A stretch of DNA of 8,979 bases, taken from positions 1 through 8,979 of the forward strand of contig JAFUBJ010000383.1 of assembly GCA_017460265.1 (NCBI GenBank), in the 5' to 3' direction. The stretch comes from Atopobiaceae bacterium (lineage in GTDB: Bacteria > Actinomycetota > Coriobacteriia > Coriobacteriales > Atopobiaceae). Below are positions 1-5,101 of this stretch, piece by piece (the first letter of the stretch is position 1; each line of letters opens with the position of its first letter). The translations under genes were made by a program, and so were the position numbers. The notes under the pieces are model-generated. The model had not been told where the DNA came from. It was given only the letters and a program-made list of their open reading frames with translations, and did not search any database.

Positions 1-4
1 GAAA

Positions 5-35
5 TAGCGCCAGATATGCAGCCATATTTGCGCTA
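5..35. terminator. Terminator-like hairpin at left edge
   Basis: The arms pair T5-C10 with G30-A35 and A12-G18 with C23-T29 (one G-T pair), with a one-base bulge at C11 and a 4-nt loop CAGC. That makes a 13-bp stem. The plus side continues TAATTAAC and the minus side continues TATTTC, so neither has a classical run of T. It most likely ends or insulates a transcription unit lying left of the window. The neighbouring gene is not visible, so direction is unknown. Confidence 0.45.
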
Positions 36-41
36 ATTAAC

Positions 42-72
42 AGTGCTTTCAAATAGTGAAAAGTGCTTTCAC
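42..72. repeat. 20-bp-phased direct repeat and overlapping dyad, candidate operator
   Basis: The decamer AGTGCTTTCA occurs exactly at 42-51 and 62-71, 20 bp apart, which is close to two helical turns. The second copy is part of a 17-bp inverted repeat, GTGAAA-N5-TTTCAC, at 56-72. Same-face repeats just upstream of a promoter region suggest binding of a dimeric regulator to the lipoprotein-esterase gene. The sequence loosely resembles LacI-family or catabolite-response sites (TGAAA...TTTCA), but the spacing is one base off the usual form, so no regulator can be named. Confidence 0.4.
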
Positions 73-87
73 ATTCGCTCATGCCGT

Positions 88-122
88 TTGCATTGAGCGT
101 CATAACAACCTATGACAGGTTG
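88..122 (+). promoter_or_regulatory. Candidate promoter with dyad over the -10
   Basis: TTGCAT (88-93) and TATGAC (111-116) are separated by 17 bp and could be weak -35 and -10 boxes. That would give a transcript start near 123 and a leader of about 60 nt before the ATG at 185. A perfect 17-bp inverted repeat, CAACCT-N5-AGGTTG (106-122), covers the proposed -10, which is where a repressor would sit. The box matches are poor (3/6 and 4/6), so the promoter is tentative. The dyad itself is directly visible. Confidence 0.35.
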
Positions 123-173
123 CTCTTATGTTAGGGCCAAGCCGCAACATGCGGAATAGCACTTGGTTTCATG

Positions 174-181
174 AGGGAGAG
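174..181 (+). promoter_or_regulatory. Ribosome binding site deciding the 185 start
   Basis: GAGGGAGA lies a few bases before the ATG at 185. The alternative in-frame ATG at 128 has no purine-rich site in front of it and would bury the twin-arginine signal 19 residues deep, so 185 is preferred. Confidence 0.7.
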
Positions 182-184
182 AAC

Positions 185-1513
185 ATGAACAGCAGCAACC
201 TTACCCGTCGTTCGTTCCTCGGCGCCCTCGGCGCCACGAGCCTCACGCTGGCCGCCTGTGGTGGTAACGCCACCTCGACCGAAGTCGGCGCTGCGGCAAG
301 TGGCGCCGTCACCGGCACCTATGCCATGCACGTGCAGGGTTACGACTGGGGCGCTGGCGTGGACAAGATCACCATCACGCTCGACACCGCCCTCGACAGC
401 GTCACGCCCGAGATGTTCGTCGTCAGCGAGCACAAGCAGGCAACCGACTGGACGGCCGAGGACTTCCCCGTAATCGAGGCGGACTTCCCCCGCACGGTAA
501 CCGCAGCCACGGCCAACGGCAACGACATCGAGCTCGAGCTTGCCTGCGACCCCAACAACGGAAGCCCCTTCCTCTACACCATGGCTACCGGCTTCAACAC
601 GTGGTGCGATCCCTACCAACTCAACATCACGCTGGCCGAGGGCGTCGAGGTCACCGCTGGCGGCGCTGCCGTGACCGAGCTCACCATAAGCCCGGACGCA
701 ACCGCCCGCACCACCTCGGCTGACGAGGCAGGCTGGTCGCAGGGTGGCGGCGAGTACGCCGGCACGCAGTTCAACTATGCCTACTGGGATCCCGCAGAGG
801 AGTCCAAGAACCTCGTCATCTGGCTGCATGGCGCCGGCGAGGGCGGCACCGAGAACACCGACCCGCAGGTGACCATCCTGGCCAACAAGGTCGTCGCCCT
901 TTCCAGCGACGAGTTCCAGCAGACCATCGGTGGCGCCCACGTCGTGGCTCCGCAGTGCCCGACCATGTGGATGGACCAGGGCGGCAACACCTACATCGCC
1001 GAAGACGCGACCGAGGTTGCCTCCATCTACACCGAGGCGCTCGAGTCGTTCATCGACTCCTATGCCGCATCCGTCGGCGCCGAGAAGATTGTCCTTGCCG
1101 GCTGCTCCAACGGCGGCTTCATGACGCTGTGGATGGGCCTCGACCGTCCCGACAAGTACGTGGGCATCGTCCCCATCTGCGAGGCCATCCCCGACGGCGC
1201 CATCAGCGATGCGCAGATCGAGGGCATCAAAGACCTGCCCATGTACTTCATCTGGTCTGACGACGACACCACCGTCGACCCGACCACCCACGAGATCCCG
1301 ACGACCGACCGCCTGAAGAAGGCCGGCGCCTCCAACCTGCACATCTCCACCACCGAGCACGTTGTCGACACCTCTGGCCTCTACACCAACGAGGACGGCA
1401 CGCCGTACACCTACGCCGGCCACTGGAGTTGGATCTACTTCGACAACAACGAGAGCGAATGCAACGACGACGGCCTCAAGGCCTGGGAGTTTATTGCCGA
1501 GTGCCTGGCGTAG
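185..1513 (+). CDS. Tat-exported lipoprotein esterase/peptidase with Ig-like N-domain (alpha/beta hydrolase)
   Basis: A 442-residue secreted serine hydrolase of the COG4099 'predicted peptidase'/esterase type. The N-terminus has a twin-arginine motif (TRRSFLG, residues 7-13), a hydrophobic stretch and a lipobox LAAC with Cys25, so it should be exported folded and anchored outside as a lipoprotein. Residues about 40-170 look like the beta-rich Ig-like domain that precedes some esterases. The hydrolase domain follows from about 190: an oxyanion-loop HGAGEGG near 215, the nucleophile motif GCSNGG with Ser308, an acidic cluster SDDD with nearby Asp365 (residues 358-365), and His413 in GHWSW or His392 as the base. 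The substrate is not readable; an acyl or carbohydrate ester at the cell surface is my inference. The gene stands alone on the plus strand with its own candidate operators and terminator. The start is set by the Shine-Dalgarno and signal peptide; an upstream ATG at 128 was rejected. Confidence 0.85.
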   Translation: MNSSNLTRRSFLGALGATSLTLAACGGNATSTEVGAAASGAVTGTYAMHVQGYDWGAGVDKITITLDTALDSVTPEMFVVSEHKQATDWTAEDFPVIEADFPRTVTAATANGNDIELELACDPNNGSPFLYTMATGFNTWCDPYQLNITLAEGVEVTAGGAAVTELTISPDATARTTSADEAGWSQGGGEYAGTQFNYAYWDPAEESKNLVIWLHGAGEGGTENTDPQVTILANKVVALSSDEFQQTIGGAHVVAPQCPTMWMDQGGNTYIAEDATEVASIYTEALESFIDSYAASVGAEKIVLAGCSNGGFMTLWMGLDRPDKYVGIVPICEAIPDGAISDAQIEGIKDLPMYFIWSDDDTTVDPTTHEIPTTDRLKKAGASNLHISTTEHVVDTSGLYTNEDGTPYTYAGHWSWIYFDNNESECNDDGLKAWEFIAECLA

Positions 1514-1546
1514 CACTCGTCAAGCCTGCGTCTCTCCCTTCGCGGC

Positions 1547-1591
1547 AAGCAGCGGGGTCCCACCAAGGGCGGGGTCCCGCTGCTTCTTTAT
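1547..1591 (+). terminator. Rho-independent terminator of the lipoprotein esterase
   Basis: A 15-bp stem (1547-1561 with 1571-1585, ten Watson-Crick pairs from AAGCAGCGGG, then two G-U pairs, then three G-C pairs) encloses a 9-nt loop. It is followed by CTTTAT, a short U-rich tail. It begins 34 bp after the esterase stop. On the minus strand no T-run follows, so it mainly serves the plus-strand gene, although it lies between two convergent genes. Confidence 0.8.
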
Positions 1592-1626
1592 CAGCCGACA
1601 AACAAAACGTTACGACGGGCCAGCTC

Positions 1627-1923
1627 TCACTGAATGTCAATGATTTCCGAGAAGCCCGTTTCGTCAAAGAGGGCCATGACCTCTTCCGACGCGTTGGTCA
1701 CATGCATGCTGCCCTGTTTGAACATGCGCTTCTGCCATGAGAGCAGGAGCCTCAGGCCCATGCTCGTGACGTGGGTCACCTGTGCAAGGTCAACGGTGAA
1801 GTCCGTCACCCCATCGAGCTTTCCCTCGAGCGCAGCCTCGAGCTCGGGAGACGACGTGGCGTCAAGCTTTCCCCAGATGCCTAGCGTCAATGCGGAGCCG
1901 TCACTCTTCGTTGTGTATCTCAT
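1627..1923 (-). CDS. Single-domain STAS protein, anti-sigma-factor-antagonist-like
   Basis: A 98-residue protein spanning one STAS domain, the size of SpoIIAA/RsbV-type antagonists. The pattern VDLAQVTHVTSMGLRLLL (residues 44-61) aligns with the family hallmark around the phosphorylated serine (usually DSSGL). Ser54 sits at the phosphosite position, but the preceding Asp is Thr and the following Ser is Met. Classical members are phosphorylated by an HPK-like anti-sigma kinase and, when unphosphorylated, release a sigma factor. No kinase, phosphatase or sigma gene is present here, so the partner is unknown. Its ATG overlaps the stop of the upstream 155-aa gene by 4 bp (ATGA), implying translational coupling and a shared role. 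It could instead be a non-sigma STAS scaffold. The fold call is solid; the function is not. Confidence 0.85.
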   Translation of the reverse strand: MRYTTKSDGSALTLGIWGKLDATSSPELEAALEGKLDGVTDFTVDLAQVTHVTSMGLRLLLSWQKRMFKQGSMHVTNASEEVMALFDETGFSEIIDIQ

Positions 1924-2387
1924 AGGTCACCGCCCGATCCTGCCCATTCGTGGTGGTACTCCACGACGGGAATGTCATCGTCTAGCTTCACGGCTATCTG
2001 GTAGTCATCCTCGTAGACAATCTCTCCCGGCGTATTGGTGTACACCATGAAGAAGGGGACGTTGTACTTGCTGAGCAGCCACATCGCAGGATTGAGCATG
2101 CGGAGCATGAGGTCGGCGTTCTCGAGCTTGAAGAAGCAGGCAACCTTCTCCTTCCTCATGCATGGCTCGGGAAAGGGAAGGCTCTCGACAAACCACGAGT
2201 CGATCTCTCGATAGAGGGCAGCGTCCTCCTCGTCCATGATCCCTTGCTGGATGAGCCGCACGCACATGCCGAAGATGCCTGCAGGATGCATGGTGTTTGA
2301 GGCGAGGTCCCTGCCTTGTATACGCGCATATTTGAACTTCACGCTCTGCCCTTCGTCCCTAGTTACCCAATGGTACCGTAACGTCAT
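1920..2387 (-). CDS. Unrecognised 155-aa cytosolic protein coupled to STAS gene
   Basis: I do not recognise this family. The product is soluble, with no signal peptide or membrane span. It shows an N-terminal basic beta-like segment (MTLRYHW ... VKFKYARIQGRD), a helical middle (GIFGMCVRLIQQGIMDEEDA, then REIDSWFVE), a segment FFKLENADLMLRML followed by LLSKYNVPFFMVYTN, and an acidic end (YEDDYQIAVKLDDD). The order suggests a compact alpha/beta domain. I place the start at the ATG at 2387, because AGGTGA (2398-2403) lies 10 nt upstream of it. The ATG at 2396 is only 1 nt from that site, and an in-frame TTG at 2423 lacks a site and lies outside the inverted repeat. The stop overlaps the ATG of the STAS gene, so the two products are probably made together and may interact. 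Confidence 0.75.
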   Translation of the reverse strand: MTLRYHWVTRDEGQSVKFKYARIQGRDLASNTMHPAGIFGMCVRLIQQGIMDEEDAALYREIDSWFVESLPFPEPCMRKEKVACFFKLENADLMLRMLNPAMWLLSKYNVPFFMVYTNTPGEIVYEDDYQIAVKLDDDIPVVEYHHEWAGSGGDL

Positions 2388-2396
2388 ATGGGCCAT

Positions 2397-2418
2397 CTCA
2401 CCTACTGCTTTAGTAGGT
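2397..2418 (-). promoter_or_regulatory. Inverted repeat occluding the Shine-Dalgarno of the 155-aa gene
   Basis: A perfect dyad ACCTACT-N5-AGTAGGT spans 2400-2418. Read on the minus strand, its downstream arm carries most of the Shine-Dalgarno AGGTGA (2403-2398). The transcript can therefore fold a 7-bp stem with a 5-nt loop over its ribosome binding site. As DNA, it could be an operator for a dimeric repressor. Either reading would control the coupled 155-aa/STAS pair. Confidence 0.5.
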
Positions 2419-2467
2419 AGCAACTGGCGGGGCGATTGGCATCATCCCTTGCTTTGAGGCTTCGCCG

Positions 2468-3244
2468 TTACCTGTCGAGCCAGAGGAAGTCCATGTAGCG
2501 TGCGTTCTGCTGCTCCCAGCTCGCCTCGCAGTGGTGACCTCCGGCTTGGAAGAACGTACGCGTCACAGCCCCATAGCTCTCGAGCTCCGCGCACACACGC
2601 GCCTCGGCCTTTGCCTCGGGCGACGCCACCGCGGGGTCTGCGTCGGCCTTCGTGCGGCCCTTCTCGTCCTCCCCAAAGGAGAGGTAGACGCGTGTGTCGG
2701 GGTTCAGGCCATGGGCCTTCAGGTCGCGCAGCACCCTGCGTTCCTGAATGCGGGCACCAGGCGCCAAGCACGCCGCCTTCCCAAACACGTCATTGTGCAC
2801 GATCACGCCATAGAGGCTCATGATGCCACCCATGCTCGAGCCGCCGATGCCCGTGGCCTCGCGGTGCGGCCACGTCCGCAGGTTCGCGTCCGCCCAGGGC
2901 TTGACCACGCTTATGATCCATTGGAACGTCTGCTCCCCCATGGGATTGTTCTTGTGGCCCATGATCGTCGTCGGGTAGGGCCCATATTCGTCAAGACGCG
3001 CCGTCCCCTCGTGGCTGCACTCCATGCCCACCACGATCATGCGCTTTTCCCACGCGTCCAGGAACTCCTTGAGTCCCCAGCTCTTGCCGTAGGTCGCATG
3101 CTCGTCAAAGAAGAGGTTGTGCCCGTCAAACATATACATGACGGGGTAACGCTCTTCGGAGGCGTCATAGCCCTGAGGCAGATAAATGTGCAGCTTGCGC
3201 GTCGCATCAGCAGGCGCATAGTACATGTCATGGTAGATGACCAT
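2468..3244 (-). CDS. Fes/BesA-like esterase (PF00756-type alpha/beta hydrolase)
   Basis: A 258-residue cytosolic serine hydrolase of the enterochelin-esterase/putative-esterase superfamily (COG2382/COG2819 style). Visible features are the early strand YLPQGYDASEERYPVMYMFDG (residues 21-41), typical of this family. The nucleophile motif is GGSSMGG (134-140) with Ser137 in G-x-S-x-G. Asp193 sits in FGEDEKG, and the GGHHCEASW motif holds His237/238 near the end. Relatives hydrolyse ferric-siderophore esters, but the family also covers acyl and sugar esterases, so the substrate is open. There is no signal peptide, so it acts inside the cell. The start codon follows GGGGGA at 5 nt. It lies 65 bp downstream of the flavodoxin gene with a strong hairpin between, and 80 bp upstream of the 155-aa gene. 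Confidence 0.82.
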   Translation of the reverse strand: MVIYHDMYYAPADATRKLHIYLPQGYDASEERYPVMYMFDGHNLFFDEHATYGKSWGLKEFLDAWEKRMIVVGMECSHEGTARLDEYGPYPTTIMGHKNNPMGEQTFQWIISVVKPWADANLRTWPHREATGIGGSSMGGIMSLYGVIVHNDVFGKAACLAPGARIQERRVLRDLKAHGLNPDTRVYLSFGEDEKGRTKADADPAVASPEAKAEARVCAELESYGAVTRTFFQAGGHHCEASWEQQNARYMDFLWLDR

Positions 3245-3267
3245 GGATCCCCCATTGATTTGTTGGC

Positions 3268-3301
3268 TATGCCCTGGTGCTCATGCGGGCACCAGGGCAT
3301 A
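3268..3301. terminator. Perfect 13-bp hairpin between flavodoxin and esterase genes
   Basis: The arms TATGCCCTGGTGC (3268-3280) and GCACCAGGGCATA (3289-3301) pair perfectly around an 8-nt loop. On the minus strand it starts 9 nt after the flavodoxin stop and ends 23 nt before the esterase start. No T-run follows on either side. It may be a U-tract-less terminator, an mRNA-stabilising 3' end, or an attenuator that lowers esterase expression relative to flavodoxin. Confidence 0.6.
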
Positions 3302-3309
3302 CGGATGTC

Positions 3310-3786
3310 TTACAGCCAGCGCCCTGCCCAAGCCGCAAGCTCTCCCGCAGCCACGTTGGACGCAAAGCGCTCGCCCGTCTCGACCTTTGCCTCGGGTGCA
3401 AGAGCCTGCAGGTTGCGGCCCACGTTGCCGATGCCGCTACCACCCGAGGTCGCAAACGGAACGACGGTCTTGCCCGAAAGGTCGTATGCCTCGACGAAGG
3501 TGTCGATGATGCTCGGCTCGCGATACCACCACACGGGGAAGCCCACAAACACCACGTCATAGGCGCCCATGTTGTCTACCTGCGAAGAGATGGCGGGGCG
3601 GGACGCGCTGTCGCCCATCTCAACCGAACTGCGGCTCCGCTTGTTGCGCCAGTCAAGGTCTGCGGAGGTATAGGGGACCTCGGGCTTGATCTCAAACGTG
3701 TCCGCGCCGATCGCATCCGCAAGCCGCTCGGCAACCTGAGCCGTCACGCCACTCGCGCTGAAGTATGCCACCAATGCCTTTTTCAT
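3310..3786 (-). CDS. Flavodoxin
   Basis: A 158-residue small FMN protein of the flavodoxin fold, carrying electrons in the cytosol. The phosphate loop is at the N-terminus (AYFSASGVTAQVAERLAD, residues 7-24, where many family members have SxTGxT). The isoalloxazine-side loop is FVGFPVWWYREPS (80-92), with the aromatic pair Trp86-Trp87 and Tyr88. A third loop, FATSGGSGIGN (111-121), resembles the small Flavodoxin_4-type proteins common in anaerobes. The full length is present. The ATG follows AAGGGGAG at about 6 nt. Upstream lies a MerR-like dyad, so expression may be stress-controlled. The partner reductase is not encoded nearby. Confidence 0.9.
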   Translation of the reverse strand: MKKALVAYFSASGVTAQVAERLADAIGADTFEIKPEVPYTSADLDWRNKRSRSSVEMGDSASRPAISSQVDNMGAYDVVFVGFPVWWYREPSIIDTFVEAYDLSGKTVVPFATSGGSGIGNVGRNLQALAPEAKVETGERFASNVAAGELAAWAGRWL

Positions 3787-3811
3787 AGCTCTCCCCTTTC
3801 GTTTGTCACGT

Positions 3812-3849
3812 CATATACCCATTATGCAGCAACCTTAAGGAATAAGGTT
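3812..3849 (-). promoter_or_regulatory. Flavodoxin promoter region with 7-5-7 dyad
   Basis: The perfect inverted repeat AACCTTA-N5-TAAGGTT occupies 3831-3849. On the minus strand it is followed 4 bp later by CATAAT (3826-3821), a good -10 box, and then by a second AT-rich box TATATG (3817-3812). CCTTA/TAAGG half-sites just ahead of a -10 resemble operators of MerR-family activators, which bind stretched -35/-10 spacers. No convincing -35 is seen, which also fits an activated promoter. No MerR gene lies in the window. Confidence 0.4.
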
Positions 3850-3871
3850 TCAGGACCGCTGGCTCTCGGGC

Positions 3872-4960
3872 CTATGCCTGGCCACCTTCAACCACTCCAA
3901 ACTCCACCTCGTCAAGCTCGTCGACGTTCAGGCGAATGAGTTGCTCGATTTCTGAACGTTTTTCCTCGTCCAGCTCCTCGGTCGTCTCCACGGTGGCGAC
4001 CACGCGCTGGTTCAGCTGCTCCGTCTGCGCGTCGTAGCTGTCTTCTTCACCGATGCGATAGCTCACCAGGCTGTCGCACACCACCATGAGCTGGCGTGTC
4101 GTCTCCTCGGTGTCATAGGCATCTTGCACCTCAAAGACGGTGCCCGTCGTCTCCATCTGGGACCTCACCATGCGCACGGAGAAGAAGAGGCACGGAAGCG
4201 CAAAGATAAGCGTCCCGGCAAGCACCCTCATGCGCATCTCATGGCTAAGGGTGTTCGCACGCGCCTCCTCATCGGGCGTCACCACCCCGTCTCCGTTGAG
4301 GTCCGCCAGCACGGGCACGCGGAGCATCAAGAAGGCCATCTCGGCACCAAACGATATGAACACCACGTTGACCAGAAACTCGTACAAGGCGGAGGCGGCA
4401 AGCACGAGGTCGCGCGCGGCCAGCCCATAGCCTGTCGCACAGAGCGGAGGCATAAGCGAGGTGGCGACCGCAACACCCGCAATGAGGGTCTCGGGCTCCT
4501 GCTGCCGCGACATGCCCAGGGCTCCCGCAAAGCCTCCCACCAAGGCGATGAGCACGTCCCAGATGGTCGGGTTCGAGTTGCCAAGTAGCTTTGACGTCTC
4601 TCCCGCAAGGGGCGAGATCACAAAGTAGATGGTCGAGGTAACCAGGCAGACACCAAACTGGATGAGGATGCCATTGACGGCGCTTTTCAGGAGCTTTGAG
4701 TCCACCGTGGCGATGGCATAGGCAATGGCAAGCACCGACCCCATCAGCGGGCAGATGAGCATTGCCCCCACGATGGCCTCGGTGGAGTCGACATTGAGGC
4801 CTATCGAGGCAATGATCATGGCCGCTATGAGCTGGCACACGTGGAGGCCGTCAATGCGCGTTCCGGCGATGACCCGCTTGTGTATGCCCTCGTAGCTGGC
4901 CCTTCCCTCGCGGACGTTGAAAAACTGCTTGATGGTATGCCGCAAGACTCTCTCGTCCAT
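3872..4960 (-). CDS. DUF389 membrane protein with inserted EF-hand loop
   Basis: A multi-pass membrane protein of the DUF389 (PF04087, TIGR00271) family, of unknown transport or sensing role. It has about 362 residues from the ATG at 4960. Family hallmarks are ASIGLNVDSTEAIVGAMLIC, PLMGSVLA and GVAVATSLMPPLCATGYGLA. I count about seven hydrophobic spans. Between the last two spans is DLNGDGVVTPDE, which fits the 12-residue EF-hand calcium loop at every key position (Asp1, Asn3, Asp5, Gly6, Val8, Glu12). The C-terminal roughly 90 residues are soluble and strongly acidic. A GTG at 4987 would add nine residues, but GGGGGAAG lies just before the ATG at 4960, which I prefer. It is flanked by hairpins on the upstream side and by the flavodoxin promoter region downstream. 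Confidence 0.85.
   Translation of the reverse strand: MDERVLRHTIKQFFNVREGRASYEGIHKRVIAGTRIDGLHVCQLIAAMIIASIGLNVDSTEAIVGAMLICPLMGSVLAIAYAIATVDSKLLKSAVNGILIQFGVCLVTSTIYFVISPLAGETSKLLGNSNPTIWDVLIALVGGFAGALGMSRQQEPETLIAGVAVATSLMPPLCATGYGLAARDLVLAASALYEFLVNVVFISFGAEMAFLMLRVPVLADLNGDGVVTPDEEARANTLSHEMRMRVLAGTLIFALPCLFFSVRMVRSQMETTGTVFEVQDAYDTEETTRQLMVVCDSLVSYRIGEEDSYDAQTEQLNQRVVATVETTEELDEEKRSEIEQLIRLNVDELDEVEFGVVEGGQA
4268..4303 (-). other. EF-hand-type calcium-binding loop within DUF389 protein
   Basis: The twelve codons encode DLNGDGVVTPDE. Oxygen ligands stand at positions 1, 3, 5 and 12, Gly at 6 and a hydrophobic residue at 8, as in canonical EF-hand and dockerin-type loops. It sits in a hydrophilic stretch between two predicted membrane spans. 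Calcium binding is inferred from the pattern only. Confidence 0.65.
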
Positions 4961-4963
4961 CAG

Positions 4964-4971
4964 CTTCCCCC
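4964..4971 (-). promoter_or_regulatory. Ribosome binding site deciding the DUF389 start
   Basis: On the minus strand GGGGGAAG stands 3 nt before the ATG at 4960, placing the purine core about 5-8 nt away. The upstream in-frame GTG at 4987 has only a weak GGAA-type site, so the ATG is favoured. Confidence 0.55.
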
Positions 4972-5013
4972 GGTAGTCTAGGATCACGACGGTTCCATTC
5001 TAGCGACGTAAAG

Positions 5014-5050
5014 CTAGGCCCCTCCTGGCAACACGCCAAGAGGGGCCTAG
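5014..5050 (-). terminator. Second hairpin downstream of malic enzyme
   Basis: The arms CTAGGCCCCTC (5014-5024) and GAGGGGCCTAG (5040-5050) pair perfectly. After one mismatch an inner TGGC/GCCA stem (5026-5029 with 5035-5038) continues to a 5-nt loop. On the minus strand CTTTACG follows, a minimal T tail. It most likely terminates or attenuates transcription coming from the malic enzyme gene before the DUF389 gene. Confidence 0.65.
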
Positions 5051-5062
5051 TCTTCTCCACAG

Positions 5063-5097
5063 GGTGGCGGGAAAAGACCTGGTCTCTTTTCGCCACC
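5063..5097 (-). terminator. First hairpin downstream of malic enzyme
   Basis: Immediately after the malic enzyme stop, GGTGGCG (5063-5069) pairs with CGCCACC (5091-5097). After a 2-nt bulge, an AAAAGA/TCTTTT inner stem extends it. The minus strand contains a TCTTTT run on the descending arm. With the hairpin at 5014-5050 it makes a tandem pair, which suggests strong separation of the malic enzyme and DUF389 genes. Confidence 0.5.
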
Positions 5098-5101
5098 ACG
5101 T

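Noticed and set aside
131..1516. 461-codon open frame on the minus strand, antisense to the lipoprotein esterase
   Set aside because: It mirrors the plus-strand gene codon for codon, has no family resemblance and is low-complexity (Gly/Val/Ala/Asp-rich). The plus frame has a signal peptide and catalytic motifs.
1920..2423. TTG start at 2423 for the 155-aa gene
   Set aside because: No ribosome site precedes it, and it would place the inverted repeat and AGGTGA site inside the coding region.
2531..3562. 343-codon plus-strand open frame across the esterase and flavodoxin genes
   Set aside because: It spans two clear minus-strand genes and their intergenic hairpin. Its composition is that of a shadow frame.
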